Assembly (NCBI RefSeq): GCF_947498015.1
Contig: NZ_CANMIR010000002.1
Location: forward strand, 310,001 to 374,000
Length of the DNA: 64,000 bases
Reading direction: 5' to 3'
Origin: an uncultured Neptuniibacter sp.
Lineage (GTDB): Bacteria > Pseudomonadota > Gammaproteobacteria > Pseudomonadales > Balneatricaceae
Below, piece after piece: positions 1 to 11,458 of this stretch. How positions within the stretch are numbered: position 1 is the first letter of the stretch; the number at the start of each line of letters is the position of its first letter. Made by a program: the position numbers and the translations under genes. The notes beneath the pieces were generated by a model. That model searched no databases, was not told where the DNA came from, and worked only from the letters and a program-made list of their open reading frames with translations.

Positions 1-3000
1 AACGCTCAGTTACCTGACCATAGTTGTCAACATATCTCAGTGCAACATTACCAGCACCCTGCAGATTAGTCAGATGAGTCTCATCTTTAAATTCAGCACG
101 TCCCTCACCATGAGCGATAGCGATCGGCATTCGCGACCCATGCATCTCTTGCAGGAAGATTGATTTACTCTCCTGCACTTCCACCATCGCAACACGTGCT
201 TCAAACTGCTCAGACTGGTTACGCACAAAATGCGGCCATAATTCAGCACCTGGAATTAACTCATGCAGGTTCGACAGCATCTGACAACCATTACAGATCC
301 CCAGAGCAAAGCTGTCATCTCGATTAAAGAAGGTCTGGAACTGCTCACGGGCAACCGCATTAAACAGGATAGACTTCGCCCAACCTTCACCAGCACCCAG
401 CACATCGCCATAAGAGAAACCACCGCATGCCACCAGACCTTTAAATTGATCAAGGGTTACACGTCCTGCGAGAATATCACTCATATGGACATCGACTGCA
501 GCAAAGCCTGCACGATCAAATGCAGCTCCCATCTCTATATGGCCATTAACACCTTGCTCACGAATAATAGCCATCTGCGGACGTACTCCCGTATTAATAT
601 ACGGAGCCGCAATATCGTCATTCACATCAAAGTTCAACTCTGCACTCAAACCTGGATCTGTATTTTCAAGCAGTGCATCAAACTCCTGCTTAGCACACTC
701 AGAGTTATCACGCAGGGATTGCATATGATAAGAAGTTTCAGCCCACCAGCGCTGCAGCTGAACACGAGACTCGCTGTATACTTCCTCTTCGTCGAAGTGG
801 ATATTCAGGGAATCATCTTCATTAAGGGTACCAATAACCGCTGTAATATCGCCGAGTCCTGCAGCATTGAGTTCGGTCAGAACCGTCTCAAGATTATCGC
901 GCTGAACCTGAATAACGCCACCCAACTCCTCGCTATAGAGAGCCGCAGCCAACTCAGATTCATTCTCAGCCAGCATATCCAGCTTAATATCCACACCGGT
1001 GCGACCAGCAAATGCCATCTCTGCAACTGTTGCAAAAAGACCACCATCACCACGGTCATGGTATGCCAGAATCAGGCCCTGTTCGTTCAGCTCCTGCATC
1101 GCCTGGAAGAACGCCACCAGAGATTCAGGCTGATCGACGTCCGGCACATCCTGACCCACTTCGTTGTACACCTGAGCCAATGCAGACAGGCCCAGACGGT
1201 TCTGGCCGTTACCCAGATCCAGCAGGATCAGATCCGTTTCACCTTTATCAGTACGCAGCTGAGGCGTCAGTGTCTTACGCGCATCTTTAACCGGCGCGAA
1301 ACCGGTTATGATCAGGGACATCGGCGCCGTTACAGACTTATCTTCGCCTTCGTCGTTCCACACAGTACGCATGGACATGGAATCCTTACCGACCGGGATG
1401 GTGATACCCAGCTGCGGACATAACTCCATACCTACCGCTTTTACGGTGTCATACAGCTTTTCGTCTTCACCCGGGTGGCCCGCCGCACACATCCAGTTCG
1501 CAGACAGTTTGATATCAACGATATCCTGGATACGCGCACCGGCCAGGTTAGTCACGGTTTCACCAATCGCCATACGGCCAGACGCAGGGGAATCAACCAG
1601 CGCCAGCGGGGTACGCTCACCCATCGCCATCGCTTCACCTTCATTGGTGTCGTAAGCCGCTGTGGTTACCGCACAGTCAGCTACCGGCACCTGCCATGGA
1701 CCAACCATCTGGTCACGAGCAACCATCCCTGTGATAGAGCGGTCACCGATGGTGATCAGGAAGGATTTAGAGGCAACCGCTGGAAGCTTCATTACTCGCT
1801 CAGCAGCATCTTTCAGATCGATGCTGGTTGCATCAAATGCAGGCACTTCGTAGGCCTTACGCTCTACGGAACGGTGCATCTTAGGTGGCTTGCCGAACAG
1901 TACGCTCATCGGCAGGTCAACCGGCTTGTTCTCGAAGTGCGTGTCACCCAGTGTCAGGCGGTGCTCTTCGGTCGCTTCACCCACAACTGCGTATGGACAG
2001 CGCTCACGGGCACAGATCGCTTCAAAACGTTCCATATCCTGTGGCTCAACCGCCATTACGTAGCGTTCCTGAGCTTCGTTACACCAGATCGCCAGCGGGC
2101 TCATACCTGGCTCATCGTTGTTAACGTTACGCAGTTCGAAATTACCGCCACGCCCCCCATCTTTCACCAGCTCAGGGAAGGCATTAGACAGACCACCCGC
2201 ACCTACATCGTGAATAAAAGCGATCGGGTTTTCATTACCCAGCTGCCAGCACTGATCAATAACCTCCTGACAGCGGCGTTCCAGTTCAGGGTTATCCCGC
2301 TGAACTGAAGCAAAATCCAGATCCGCAGAAGATGTACCAGAAGACATTGAGGAAGCAGCACCACCACCAAGACCAATCTGCATTGCAGGGCCGCCGAGGC
2401 AGATCAGTTTCGCACCAACCGGGATCTCTCCCTTGTCAACATGATCAGTACGGATATTGCCGAACCCACCAGCAATCATGATAGGCTTGTGATAACCACG
2501 CACCTCTTCACCTGCAGCACCGTTCACCTTCTGCTCAAAAGTACGGAAATACCCGTTCAGTGCGGGACGGCCAAATTCGTTGTTGAATGCAGCACCACCG
2601 ATCGGGCCTTCGATCATGATATCCAGTGCAGAAACAATACGTTCAGGCTTACCATATTGGCTCTCCCATGGCTGCTGGAAACCCGGGATGTTCAGGTCAG
2701 ATACGGTGAAACCGGTCAGGCCCGCTTTCGGCTTAGAACCTTTACCGGTCGCACCCTCATCGCGGATCTCACCGCCGGAACCGGTTGCAGCACCAGAGTG
2801 CGGCGCAATCGCAGTAGGATGGTTATGAGTTTCAACCTTCATCAGGATTGCAATCTCCTCCTGATTGTAACCGTACTCTTTACTATCTGGTTTAGGGAAG
2901 AAACGACCCGCTTTGGCACCATTCATGACTGCCGCATTATCGGAGTATGCAGAGAGGATATTCTCCCCTCCCATCTCATTGGTGTTGCGAATCATCGCAA

Positions 3001-3712
3001 ACAGGGATTTCTCCTGAGCTTCCCCATCGATATCCCATGACGCATTAAAAATCTTGTGACGACAATGCTCAGAATTCGCCTGCGCAAACATCATAAGCTC
3101 TACATCGTTCGGGTTTCTACCCAGCTCCTGAAATGCATCGACAAGATAATCAATCTCATCCTCTGCAAGCGCCAAACCTAAGTCAGTATTGGCTGCAACC
3201 AGAGCCCCTCGACCACCACCGAGAATGTCCACGCTGGTCATAGGAGCAGGCTGATCTTCTGTGAACAACCCTGCGGCCTCATCAATGCTGGAAAGAACAG
3301 CTTCAACCATACGATCATGAAGATCTGCTTTAATCTGTTCTGCCTCCTGAGCCGACAATTCAGATGAGACCGTGACATAATAGGCAACACCACGCTCAAG
3401 ACGCTTAATCTCCGCCAGGCCACAGTTGTGTGCTATGTCAGTTGCCTTAGAGGACCAGGGCGAGATTGTTCCAGGGCGAGGTACAACCAGAAACAGCTGA
3501 CCTGTCGGTTCTTGTACTTCAGCCTTAGGTCCGTAGCGTAGAATACGCTCCAGCACTTGCTGCTTTTCTTCCGATAAAGCTTGAGACAAATCGGAAAAGT
3601 GCATAAATTCAGCATACAAGCCTTTTACGGCAGGAACCTTAGACTGAATAACAGAAAGTAGCTTCTCATGACGAAAAGCAGAAAGAGCAGGTGCTCCGCG
3701 CAGTGCCAGCAT
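1..3712 (-). CDS. purL: Phosphoribosylformylglycinamidine synthase (FGAM synthase), 3' end cut by window edge
   Basis: Large single-chain PurL, fourth step of de novo purine synthesis: FGAR + glutamine + ATP to FGAM. About 1237 codons are visible. The N-terminus reads [14 protein letters not shown], the usual PurL start. The central part has the ATP-grasp-like/AIR synthase repeats, with [12 protein letters not shown] and [10 protein letters not shown] characteristic of the family. Near the left edge is the glutaminase domain with the nucleophile motif GICNGCQM. The family is about 1290-1300 residues long, so roughly the last 55-60 residues, including the catalytic His/Glu of the amidotransferase, lie outside. 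The ATG chosen is the first after an in-frame stop. The gene is transcribed away from mltF. Identification is by direct reading of the translation and is secure. Confidence 0.97.
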   Translation of the reverse strand, partial: MLALRGAPALSAFRHEKLLSVIQSKVPAVKGLYAEFMHFSDLSQALSEEKQQVLERILRYGPKAEVQEPTGQLFLVVPRPGTISPWSSKATDIAHNCGLAEIKRLERGVAYYVTVSSELSAQEAEQIKADLHDRMVEAVLSSIDEAAGLFTEDQPAPMTSVDILGGGRGALVAANTDLGLALAEDEIDYLVDAFQELGRNPNDVELMMFAQANSEHCRHKIFNASWDIDGEAQEKSLFAMIRNTNEMGGENILSAYSDNAAVMNGAKAGRFFPKPDSKEYGYNQEEIAILMKVETHNHPTAIAPHSGAATGSGGEIRDEGATGKGSKPKAGLTGFTVSDLNIPGFQQPWESQYGKPERIVSALDIMIEGPIGGAAFNNEFGRPALNGYFRTFEQKVNGAAGEEVRGYHKPIMIAGGFGNIRTDHVDKGEIPVGAKLICLGGPAMQIGLGGGAASSMSSGTSSADLDFASVQRDNPELERRCQEVIDQCWQLGNENPIAFIHDVGAGGLSNAFPELVKDGGRGGNFELRNVNNDEPGMSPLAIWCNEAQERYVMAVEPQDMERFEAICARERCPYAVVGEATEEHRLTLGDTHFENKPVDLPMSVLFGKPPKMHRSVERKAYEVPAFDATSIDLKDAAERVMKLPAVASKSFLITIGDRSITGMVARDQMVGPWQVPVADCAVTTAAYDTNEGEAMAMGERTPLALVDSPASGRMAIGETVTNLAGARIQDIVDIKLSANWMCAAGHPGEDEKLYDTVKAVGMELCPQLGITIPVGKDSMSMRTVWNDEGEDKSVTAPMSLIITGFAPVKDARKTLTPQLRTDKGETDLILLDLGNGQNRLGLSALAQVYNEVGQDVPDVDQPESLVAFFQAMQELNEQGLILAYHDRGDGGLFATVAEMAFAGRTGVDIKLDMLAENESELAAALYSEELGGVIQVQRDNLETVLTELNAAGLGDITAVIGTLNEDDSLNIHFDEEEVYSESRVQLQRWWAETSYHMQSLRDNSECAKQEFDALLENTDPGLSAELNFDVNDDIAAPYINTGVRPQMAIIREQGVNGHIEMGAAFDRAGFAAVDVHMSDILAGRVTLDQFKGLVACGGFSYGDVLGAGEGWAKSILFNAVAREQFQTFFNRDDSFALGICNGCQMLSNLHELIPGAELWPHFVRNQSEQFEARVAMVEVQESKSIFLQEMHGSRMPIAIAHGEGRAEFKDETHLTNLQGAGNVALRYVDNYGQVTER

Positions 3713-3820
3713 CTCTAATAGAGCCTCTTGATAGCTGCCGTAGACCGACAGTAGTTACAGGAGAAATATAGGTTGTGAATTTTACAGAAACAGCCTGTTG
3801 GATACCAGAAAAGCAGTACT

Positions 3821-5299
3821 ATGTTTGATATTAGTCGTAAAAAAGATGCCGCATATGCCCTGGTGATTTTTCTCCTGCTCTGCATTCCTGCCCTTCTAAG
3901 CTGGAACAGCAAGACACAGCTAGGCGCAATCATTGAATCTGGTCGGCTCAAGCTGGTTACACGTAACTCTCCAAACACCTATTTCATTGAAAAAGGCACC
4001 CCTGCCGGTTTTGAATATGATCTGGCCAAAGCCTACGCTGATCATCTGGGGGTCAATCTAGAACTGGTTCTTCCGGACTCATTCAGCGATATATTCACCA
4101 CCATGGAAGCAAAAGATGGGCATATTGCAGGTGCCATGCTAACCGTGACTCAAGAGAGGGAGCGCAGTTTCGAGTTTACTCAGCCCTATCTTCACACCAC
4201 CACAGCACTTGTCTACCGAGTCACACAAGGAAAACCAGCCCCAAAAGGGATCGAAGACCTTATAAACTCCAAAAGAAAACTGGTCGTTCTCGCAAATAGC
4301 AGCCACGCAGAGCTCCTACAAAGACTGAAAGAGCAACACCCTGAACTCACCTGGGAGGAAACAGAAGAACTCTCCTCAATTGAGCTGTTAGAGAAGGTCC
4401 ATACAAAAGAGATCGATTACACAGTGACAGATGCTGTCGCCTTCGGTAGCCAGAAATCATTCTTCCCAGGCCTACAAAAAGCATTTGATCTCGACAATCC
4501 CCAACCCTTAGCCTGGATGCTTGCTCCCCATTACGATCAAACACTCAAAGATTCCATCAACCGCTTCTTAGCGCTCGAATCCACCCAAGCACTGATTCAT
4601 GAACTGAGAGAGAAATACTTTAACCGCACCAATCCGCTGAACTTTTACGATACAGCCACCTTTCGTGAAGATATGGAAACGCGCTTTCCTAAACTAGAAC
4701 AATATTTTCATATGGCAGAGCAGGAAACGGATATTAACTGGCACCTTCTCGCCGCAATCGCTTATCAGGAATCACACTGGAATCCTAAAGCGGTATCACC
4801 CACCGGAGTGAAAGGGATTATGATGCTGACAAATGCAGCGGCAAAAGAGGTTGGTGTCACAGACAGAACAGACCCTATGCAAAGCATCATTGGCGGAGCC
4901 CACTACCTCGTCAAAGTGATGCAGAAAATTCCTGAACGCATCCCCCAGCCTGATCACACCTGGTTCGCACTTGCAGGGTACAATGTAGGCTATGGACACC
5001 TGGAGGATGCTCGCATTTTAACCACCCGAGCAGGGAAAAATCCCGATCATTGGGATGACGTAAAACAGTTCCTTCCCCGATTAACACAGGAAAAGTATTT
5101 CAGCACGGTGCGTTACGGATATGCTCGTGGCTATGAACCGGTTCATTATGTCAGCAATATCCGTAAATATATGGAGCTTCTTAGCTGGGAGATACAGCTC
5201 CAGCAAGCTCGCAGAAAAGACCAAAAAGCTGATTACGATCCAGATGACGAAAGCTGGGATGAAACCACCGTTGTCGAAGATATCCTACCGGCTCTCTAA
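3821..5299 (+). CDS. mltF: Membrane-bound lytic murein transglycosylase F
   Basis: 492 residues. A short N-terminal hydrophobic segment (about 10-28) should anchor or export it. It is followed by a periplasmic solute-binding-like domain (SBP_bac_3, about 40-270), then an SLT lysozyme-like domain (about 290-450). The catalytic glutamate is Glu317 in AYQESHW, followed by the SPTGVKGIMML signature. The C-terminus is acidic. The protein cleaves peptidoglycan with formation of 1,6-anhydroMurNAc; the binding-protein domain is thought to modulate activity in response to muropeptides. Anhydro-muropeptide recycling enzymes (amgK/murU) occur elsewhere in the window. Gene order purL/mltF divergent is common in gammaproteobacteria. 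It converges on tadA. Confidence 0.95.
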   Translation: MFDISRKKDAAYALVIFLLLCIPALLSWNSKTQLGAIIESGRLKLVTRNSPNTYFIEKGTPAGFEYDLAKAYADHLGVNLELVLPDSFSDIFTTMEAKDGHIAGAMLTVTQERERSFEFTQPYLHTTTALVYRVTQGKPAPKGIEDLINSKRKLVVLANSSHAELLQRLKEQHPELTWEETEELSSIELLEKVHTKEIDYTVTDAVAFGSQKSFFPGLQKAFDLDNPQPLAWMLAPHYDQTLKDSINRFLALESTQALIHELREKYFNRTNPLNFYDTATFREDMETRFPKLEQYFHMAEQETDINWHLLAAIAYQESHWNPKAVSPTGVKGIMMLTNAAAKEVGVTDRTDPMQSIIGGAHYLVKVMQKIPERIPQPDHTWFALAGYNVGYGHLEDARILTTRAGKNPDHWDDVKQFLPRLTQEKYFSTVRYGYARGYEPVHYVSNIRKYMELLSWEIQLQQARRKDQKADYDPDDESWDETTVVEDILPAL

Positions 5300-5310
5300 G
5301 CTTAGAAGAG

Positions 5311-5805
5311 TTAAGAGGCTGAACGTTTTGCCGCTTTTTTCTCTTCCCTCCGCCTACGGAAAAAATTACTGATCTTCTCGCTACACTCTTGCGCGAGAAC
5401 CCCTGTTGTCAGCTCAACTTTATGATTCAACCAGGGCTGGGAAAACAGAGAGCAATTACTGGTGACAGCCCCCGACTTTTCCTCCGTCGCCCCATAAACA
5501 ACCCGAGATACCCTTGAATGAACAATTGCCCCCGCACACATCGTACATGGCTCAATCGTCACAAACAGCTCAGCTCTCGGCATACGGTAGTTTTCAAGCC
5601 GCTCGGCCGCATCACGTAATGCAATAATTTCCGCATGCGCTGTCGGGTCATGACCTGTGATCGGCTGATTCCAACCGCGCCCAATCACCTCGCCATCTAA
5701 AACAACAACAGCACCGACAGGGACTTCACCCAGACTTTCAGCATAATCCGCCAGCTTCAAAGCTTCCCTCATCCAGCTTTCATCTTGTTTTATTGCATCA
5801 CTCAT
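5311..5805 (-). CDS. tadA: tRNA-specific adenosine-34 deaminase
   Basis: 164 residues with the cytidine/deoxycytidylate deaminase fold. The zinc site is complete: His57-Ala-Glu59 (HAE) and Cys87-x-x-Cys90 (PCTMC). It deaminates A34 of tRNA-Arg(ACG) to inosine in the wobble position, an essential reaction. The C-terminus has a basic FFRRRREEKK tail, as is usual for TadA. It lies between convergent mltF and upstream guaA, with a terminator hairpin separating it from guaA, so it probably has its own promoter in the 85-nt gap or depends on readthrough. Confidence 0.96.
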   Translation of the reverse strand: MSDAIKQDESWMREALKLADYAESLGEVPVGAVVVLDGEVIGRGWNQPITGHDPTAHAEIIALRDAAERLENYRMPRAELFVTIEPCTMCAGAIVHSRVSRVVYGATEEKSGAVTSNCSLFSQPWLNHKVELTTGVLAQECSEKISNFFRRRREEKKAAKRSAS

Positions 5806-5824
5806 TTGAGATTATCCACTGCCA

Positions 5825-5850
5825 TAAAAAAGCCTGCTTAACAGCAGGCT
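5825..5850 (-). terminator. Intrinsic terminator downstream of guaA
   Basis: On the minus strand a 7-bp stem AGCCTGC/GCAGGCT with a 6-nt loop is followed by a run of six T. It lies 40 nt past the guaA stop and upstream of tadA. Confidence 0.8.
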
Positions 5851-5889
5851 TTCATTATTCCAGATTAGCTCACTCACTTATTCTGGATA

Positions 5890-7470
5890 CTATTCCCACT
5901 CAATTGTAGCCGGTGGCTTAGAGCTGACATCATAAGTAACACGAGAAACTTTTGGGATCTCATTAATGATACGACTGGATACTGTCTCCAATAACTCATA
6001 AGGCAGATGCGCCCAACGAGCCGTCATGAAATCGATAGTTTCGACAGCACGAATAGCAATCACGTATTCATAACGACGACCATCACCCACTACACCAACA
6101 GACTTCACCGGTAAAAACACAGCAAACGCCTGACTGGTTTTATGATACCAATCAGCTTTATGCAGCTCTTCGATAAAGATCGCATCAGCTTCACGAAGGA
6201 TATCAGCATACTCTTTCTTAACTTCACCCAGAATACGCACACCCAGCCCCGGACCCGGGAATGGATGACGGTAAACCATATCGTAAGGCAGACCTAATTC
6301 CAGACCCAACTTACGGACCTCATCCTTGAACAGCTCACGCAGTGGCTCTACCAGCTCAAACTGCATATCTTCAGGCAAACCACCAACATTGTGATGAGAT
6401 TTTATCACATGCGCTTTGCCAGTTTTCGCTGCAGCAGACTCAATCACATCCGGATAAATTGTCCCCTGAGCCAGGAAGTTAACATCCTCCAGTTTCGTCG
6501 CCTCATCATCAAATACCTCAATAAAGGTATTACCGATGATCTTGCGTTTCTTCTCAGGATCATTTTCACCCTCAAGACGCCCCAGGAACAGATCTTCAGC
6601 ATCCGCACGAATGACGCGAACACCCATGTTCTTAGCGAACATATCCATTACCTGATCACCCTCCTGCTTACGCAGCAGACCGTTGTCCACAAACACACAG
6701 GTCAGTTGATCACCAATCGCTTTATGAAGCAGCGCCGCTACAACCGAGGAATCTACACCACCAGACAAACCCAGTAGGACCTTCTGATCACCTACCTGCG
6801 CACGAACTTTTTCAATCTGGTCCGCAATAATATTGGCGGAATTCCACAGCGCTTCTGTACCACAGATCTCAACAACAAAGCGCTCCAGGATACGACCGCC
6901 CTGCTTTGTATGGGTTACTTCAGGATGGAACTGAACACCAAAGAACTGCTTCTCTGGATGACACATTGCCGCAATCGGTGCTGACTCAGTCGCAGCGATA
7001 ACCGCAAAGCCTTCTGGTAATTCAGTGACCTTATCACCATGACTCATCCAAACATCAAGAGAGAGGTAGCCGTTATTTGCAACATGATCTTCAATCCCTT
7101 CCAGCAGGCGGCTAGGACTGCTTTCAAGGCGAACCTGCGCATAACCAAATTCACGCTTATCTGAAGTAGAAACTTCACCACCCAACTGAGCTGCCATCGT
7201 CTGCATGCCGTAGCAGATACCCAGAACAGGCACACCCAGATTAAAGACCACCTCAGGTGCACGCGGAGAGTCACCTTCAGTTACTGATTCAGGGCCGCCC
7301 GCAAGAATCACCCCTTTAGGTGCAAACTCACGGATATCCTCTTCCGGCATATCCCAAGCGTGAATTTCACAGTAAACACCGATCTCACGTACACGGCGAG
7401 CAATCAACTGTGTGTATTGTGAACCAAAATCCAGAATCAGAATTCGTTGAGCGTGAATATCTTTAGTCAT
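5890..7470 (-). CDS. guaA: GMP synthase (glutamine-hydrolysing)
   Basis: 526 residues, the normal length. The class I amidotransferase domain (about 8-205) has the triad Cys86 (GICYGM), His182 and Glu184 (FHPEVTH). The ATP pyrophosphatase domain (about 206-400) has the P-loop SGGVDSS at 236-242. The C-terminal dimerisation domain ends in KPPATIEWE, the conserved family terminus. It converts XMP + Gln + ATP to GMP. It lies downstream of guaB in the standard guaBA order, but a strong terminator sits in the intergenic space, so guaA expression may rely on partial readthrough. Confidence 0.98.
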   Translation of the reverse strand: MTKDIHAQRILILDFGSQYTQLIARRVREIGVYCEIHAWDMPEEDIREFAPKGVILAGGPESVTEGDSPRAPEVVFNLGVPVLGICYGMQTMAAQLGGEVSTSDKREFGYAQVRLESSPSRLLEGIEDHVANNGYLSLDVWMSHGDKVTELPEGFAVIAATESAPIAAMCHPEKQFFGVQFHPEVTHTKQGGRILERFVVEICGTEALWNSANIIADQIEKVRAQVGDQKVLLGLSGGVDSSVVAALLHKAIGDQLTCVFVDNGLLRKQEGDQVMDMFAKNMGVRVIRADAEDLFLGRLEGENDPEKKRKIIGNTFIEVFDDEATKLEDVNFLAQGTIYPDVIESAAAKTGKAHVIKSHHNVGGLPEDMQFELVEPLRELFKDEVRKLGLELGLPYDMVYRHPFPGPGLGVRILGEVKKEYADILREADAIFIEELHKADWYHKTSQAFAVFLPVKSVGVVGDGRRYEYVIAIRAVETIDFMTARWAHLPYELLETVSSRIINEIPKVSRVTYDVSSKPPATIEWE

Positions 7471-7509
7471 AACTTTCTGTCTCTATGTTTTACAGAGTGA
7501 CGTTTCTGC

Positions 7510-7542
7510 AAAAAAAAAAGGGGTGGAAACAAATCCCACCCC
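7510..7542 (-). terminator. Intrinsic terminator between guaB and guaA
   Basis: Minus strand: perfect 7-bp stem GGGGTGG/CCACCCC, 9-nt loop, then ten T. It lies 20 nt past the guaB stop and 40 nt before guaA, so it should limit guaB-to-guaA readthrough. Confidence 0.88.
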
Positions 7543-7561
7543 GCTTTTTAGAGTTTTTATC

Positions 7562-9031
7562 TTAGCCAACGCGGTAGTTAGGCGCTTCTTTAGTGATGCT
7601 CACATCGTGAACATGACTTTCGCTCATACCCGCATTTGTGATGCGAACAAACTGTGGAACGGTCCGCATCGTGTCAATGTCTGCGCTACCGGTATAACCC
7701 ATCGCCGCACGCAAGCCTCCCACCAACTGGTGCACAACTCCACCCATTGGACCTTTGCAAGGCACACGACCTTCAATACCTTCAGGAACCAGCTTTTCAA
7801 CACCTTTAGAAGCATCCTGGAAGTAGCGATCAGATGAACCGGAAGACTGCCCCATCGCGCCGAGAGACCCCATCCCACGATAGGATTTAAACGCACGACC
7901 CTGGAACAATTCAACCTCACCTGGCGCTTCATCAGTACCCGCCAGCATTGAACCGACCATGATCGCAGATGCACCTGCTACTACTGCTTTTGCCAGATCA
8001 CCTGAGAAGCGGACACCACCATCGGCGATGACGGGAACTCCACGCTCTGCCAGAGCAGTAGCTACATTGGCAACCGCACTAATCTGAGGTACACCCACAC
8101 CAGCAACGATTCGAGTTGTACAGATAGACCCAGGACCGATGCCAACCTTAACGCCATCAGCTCCCGCATCTGCCAAAGCAATCGCAGCTTCAGCCGTTGC
8201 GATATTCCCACCGATTACCTGAACCTGAGGAAACGTCTCTTTAACCCAAGCAACACGATCAATTACACCCTTAGAGTGGCCATGCGCAGTATCAACAATG
8301 ATCACATCCACACCTGCAGCCACAAGTGCAGATACACGATCAGGAGTTTCCGGCCCCGTACCTACCGCAGCACCAACGATCAAACGCCCTTTAGCATCTT
8401 TAGCGGCATTAGGATGAGATTGTGCTTTATTCATATCCTTAACCGTCATCATACCTTGCAACTTAAAGGCATCATCTACGACTAGGATCTTTTCAATGCG
8501 ATGTTTGCGCAGCAGATTGCGGACTTCATCTGGATCTACACCCTCTTTTACCGTCACCAGACGATCTTTTGGGGTCATGATAGATGCAACGGTTGCATCC
8601 AGCTTGCGCTCAAAACGGAAATCGCGGTCAGTTACAATACCAACCAGATCTTCACCATCAACCACAGGGAAGCCGGAAAAACCAACTTCTGCAGCCATGT
8701 TGCGCAAGTCACCTACCGTCATGTCAGAACGACACGTTACAGGGTCACTTACGACACCCGCTTCGTACTTCTTCACACAACGAACTTCAGCAGCCTGCTG
8801 CTCAATTGTCAGGTTCTTATGGATAATACCAATACCACCTTCCTGAGCCATCGCGATAGCCAGACCTGATTCGGTCACGGTATCCATAGCTGCAGAGACC
8901 AGAGGGATATTGAGTTCAATACCCTTAGTCAGGCGAGTTTTCAGTGAAACGTCCTTAGGCAGTACTTCAGAGTAGCCCGGAACCAGCAACACATCGTCAA
9001 AAGTGAGTGCTTCCTCAGCAATTCGCAACAT
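7562..9031 (-). CDS. guaB: Inosine-5'-monophosphate dehydrogenase
   Basis: 489 residues. TIM-barrel IMPDH with the catalytic loop GPGSICTTR containing Cys304, which forms the thioimidate intermediate. Two CBS domains are inserted at about 93-205 and bind adenine/guanine nucleotides. It oxidises IMP to XMP with NAD+, the committed step to GMP, and works with guaA downstream. A near-consensus sigma70 promoter lies upstream. All family landmarks are intact. Confidence 0.98.
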   Translation of the reverse strand: MLRIAEEALTFDDVLLVPGYSEVLPKDVSLKTRLTKGIELNIPLVSAAMDTVTESGLAIAMAQEGGIGIIHKNLTIEQQAAEVRCVKKYEAGVVSDPVTCRSDMTVGDLRNMAAEVGFSGFPVVDGEDLVGIVTDRDFRFERKLDATVASIMTPKDRLVTVKEGVDPDEVRNLLRKHRIEKILVVDDAFKLQGMMTVKDMNKAQSHPNAAKDAKGRLIVGAAVGTGPETPDRVSALVAAGVDVIIVDTAHGHSKGVIDRVAWVKETFPQVQVIGGNIATAEAAIALADAGADGVKVGIGPGSICTTRIVAGVGVPQISAVANVATALAERGVPVIADGGVRFSGDLAKAVVAGASAIMVGSMLAGTDEAPGEVELFQGRAFKSYRGMGSLGAMGQSSGSSDRYFQDASKGVEKLVPEGIEGRVPCKGPMGGVVHQLVGGLRAAMGYTGSADIDTMRTVPQFVRITNAGMSESHVHDVSITKEAPNYRVG

Positions 9032-9070
9032 TCTTTGCCAGCCTGTGTAGTCAATAAATTTAAACGCGAA

Positions 9071-9099
9071 ATTATACAGAAATTAGCCTTTCGTCTCAA
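9071..9099 (-). promoter_or_regulatory. Sigma70 promoter of guaB
   Basis: Minus strand -35 TTGAGA (5/6) and -10 TATAAT (6/6) separated by 17 nt. The -10 is about 40 nt upstream of the guaB ATG. No PurR-type palindrome was recognised. Confidence 0.8.
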
Positions 9100-9189
9100 T
9101 CTAAAACTTATTTTTTAACACATTATGACAGCCACAATTTTTTAAAATTTTCAGGATCGACTTCCAGCTCGGGATTAAGATCGTTTACC

Positions 9190-10554
9190 ATGCAATTTAT
9201 GCAATCTAAAACCCTACATTCCAGCACCGCTATTAGCGTCTCTGAGCTGAACCGGCAAGCGCGCAACCTGCTGGAGCGCTCCTTTCTAACTATTCAGGTC
9301 GAAGGCGAACTCTCCAACTTTGTCAGACCCAGTTCGGGACACTGGTATTTCACACTAAAAGATGACAAGGCTCAGGTACGCTGCGCCATGTTTCGGAACC
9401 GCAACCAGCTGATCCGACCTCAACCTAAAAATGGTGACAAAGTCAGAGTGGCAGCCAAGGTCAGCCTGTATGAAGGGCGTGGTGACTACCAATTAATATG
9501 CGAACATCTACAACCCGCCGGTAGTGGCTCACTACAGGCGGCTTTTGATGCCCTTAAGCTTAAATTGCAACAAGCTGGACTGTTTGCGAACGAGCATAAA
9601 AAAGCACTCCCCGCTCATCCTCGTCATGTAGGTATAATCACTTCCGCGACGGGTGCTGCAGTACATGATATTTTGAATGTATTAAAGCGACGTGCTCCCG
9701 CTCTTCAGGTAACCATATATCCCACAGCGGTTCAGGGAGAGGGCGCTGCGGATCAGATATGCCGCGCCTTGCTTTTAGCCGAAGCTCACCAGTCATGTGA
9801 TGTACTCATCATTGGTCGGGGCGGTGGTTCACAGGAGGATCTCTGGAGCTTTAACTCAGAAAAAGTCGCGCATGCGGTGTTTGACTGCCAACTCCCGATC
9901 ATAAGTGCAGTGGGTCATGAAGTAGATGTTGTCATCACCGATTTTGTGGCAGACGTTAGAGCTCCCACCCCCTCTGCGGCAGCAGAATTGATAAGCCCGG
10001 ACCAACAGCAGCTCTCAGTAAAGCTCAAGCAACTCGAGCAACGCCTCTTCCGCCAGCTTAAACAGACGTTAAGATTGTCCCGGAATCAACTTGAGAATCT
10101 ACAATCCAGACTTCGACATCCGACACAACACTTAAAAGAGCGGGCGCAGCAGCTAGACCATCTTGAACTGAGACTAATCACCAATATCCAAAAAAAGCTT
10201 GCGGCAAAACGCAATCAACATGCTCTGATTGAAAACCGATTATATAATCAGAAACCCGAACAACTGATCCTGCAGCGCCGGGAACAGATTCGCTCATTAC
10301 ATACTCGATTAAATACCTGTATTCAATCCGACCTACAACGAACCAAACTCCAACTTCGTAGTCTGATGGCACAGCTGCATACAGTCAGCCCTCTGGCAAC
10401 ACTTGAACGGGGATACGCCATTGCAAAAGATGATCAGGGTCGCGTGATACACTGCGCATCGCAATGCCAAGTCGATGATACCATCAGCGTACAACTTCAC
10501 GATGGGAATCTGACATGTACGATCAACGAAGTTAATTCAGAGGAAACCCTATGA
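9190..10554 (+). CDS. xseA: Exodeoxyribonuclease VII large subunit
   Basis: 454 residues. The N-terminal OB-fold (about 15-110; LSNFVRPSSGHWYFTLKD) binds single-stranded DNA. The central catalytic domain contains VGIITSATGAAVHD, IGRGGGSQEDLWSF and SAVGHEVD. A long helical arm follows and a small C-terminal domain (GYAIAKDDQGRVI). With XseB it degrades single-stranded DNA in both directions to oligonucleotides. xseB is not in the window. The ATG used has an alternative three codons later. The stop overlaps the next gene by 4 nt (ATGA), so the two are translationally coupled. Confidence 0.96.
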   Translation: MQFMQSKTLHSSTAISVSELNRQARNLLERSFLTIQVEGELSNFVRPSSGHWYFTLKDDKAQVRCAMFRNRNQLIRPQPKNGDKVRVAAKVSLYEGRGDYQLICEHLQPAGSGSLQAAFDALKLKLQQAGLFANEHKKALPAHPRHVGIITSATGAAVHDILNVLKRRAPALQVTIYPTAVQGEGAADQICRALLLAEAHQSCDVLIIGRGGGSQEDLWSFNSEKVAHAVFDCQLPIISAVGHEVDVVITDFVADVRAPTPSAAAELISPDQQQLSVKLKQLEQRLFRQLKQTLRLSRNQLENLQSRLRHPTQHLKERAQQLDHLELRLITNIQKKLAAKRNQHALIENRLYNQKPEQLILQRREQIRSLHTRLNTCIQSDLQRTKLQLRSLMAQLHTVSPLATLERGYAIAKDDQGRVIHCASQCQVDDTISVQLHDGNLTCTINEVNSEETL

Positions 10555-11399
10555 AACAATCAATTCTCAGAGGACTACCTCTCTGGTTGGGCCTCATCTA
10601 TTTCGGCCCCGCCTTTGCTTCGGTAACTCTTCCACAGGAAGCCCGGGTACCCGGAGGAATCGCCATCATCCCTTTAACAGGCCTACAAACCGACATTACG
10701 CCATCTGCCTGGTATAAGGGTAATCGCGTCATGGTCTTATCCAGTGAAGGAACACCTCATCAGCGACAAAGCCGCTGGATCGCAATCGCAGGTATCCCTC
10801 TCAGCGCCAAAGCTGAAAAAAAACAGCACCTTAGAGCGAACGCCACCTCATATTACTTTTCCGTAGAACCTAAAGAGTATAAAGCCCAGTACCTGACGAT
10901 TAAGAATAAACGTCACGTAGAACCCAATCCCGAAGACGTGAAACGGTGGCGACGGGAAAAAGCCAAAATGACGGCAGCCTATAAGATCTGGAGCACTCCC
11001 AATCTTAAGAAAGTACAGTTTGACCTTCCCGCTCAGGGCCCGCTTAGCAGTCCTTTTGGGCTTAAACGGTTTTTCAACAAACAGCCCCGAAATCCACATA
11101 GCGGACTGGATATTGCTGCTCCACATGGCTCACCCATCATCGCCCCTGCCGATGGCACTGTAGTCGACACAGGCGAATACTTTTTTAATGGCAACACAAT
11201 TATTATCGATCATGGTCATGGACTCACCTCCATGTACTGCCATATGGATAGTATTGACGTCGAAATTGGCGATCAACTAACCCGCGGTAAACAGATCGGA
11301 ACTATCGGAAAAACAGGTAGAGTCACAGGCCCGCATCTGCATTGGAGCGTCAGCTTGAATAATACCCGAGTGGACCCCATATTGTTTTTGAATAAGTAA
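10551..11399 (+). CDS. M23 family metallopeptidase (LytM-type), exported
   Basis: 282 residues. An N-terminal hydrophobic signal (about 8-24, cleavage likely after FAFAS-like AFAS) is followed by a beta-rich N-domain (peptidase M23 N-terminal type). The C-terminal LytM domain has the zinc ligands His183 and Asp187 (HSGLDIAAPHG) and the HLH motif at 262-264, plus His231. All catalytic residues are present, so an active peptidoglycan endopeptidase is expected, rather than a degenerate EnvC/NlpD-like activator. It overlaps xseA by 4 nt; this pairing recurs in related marine bacteria. The exact substrate cross-link cannot be read from sequence. An intrinsic terminator follows. Confidence 0.9.
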   Translation: MKQSILRGLPLWLGLIYFGPAFASVTLPQEARVPGGIAIIPLTGLQTDITPSAWYKGNRVMVLSSEGTPHQRQSRWIAIAGIPLSAKAEKKQHLRANATSYYFSVEPKEYKAQYLTIKNKRHVEPNPEDVKRWRREKAKMTAAYKIWSTPNLKKVQFDLPAQGPLSSPFGLKRFFNKQPRNPHSGLDIAAPHGSPIIAPADGTVVDTGEYFFNGNTIIIDHGHGLTSMYCHMDSIDVEIGDQLTRGKQIGTIGKTGRVTGPHLHWSVSLNNTRVDPILFLNK

Positions 11400-11409
11400 T
11401 TTATCCACA

Positions 11410-11434
11410 ACGAGCTCAACTCAGAGCTCGTTTT
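11410..11434 (+). terminator. Intrinsic terminator after xseA-M23 peptidase
   Basis: Perfect 8-bp stem ACGAGCTC/GAGCTCGT with 6-nt loop followed by TTTTATTT, 10 nt past the stop codon. Confidence 0.75.
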
Positions 11435-11458
11435 ATTTGACTCAGCAGGACTTTATTA

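Noticed and set aside
263..3040. Several long plus-strand reading frames in the first 3 kb
   Set aside because: All are antisense to purL, whose translation is continuous and recognisable throughout; the plus-strand products are low-complexity and lack any family match.
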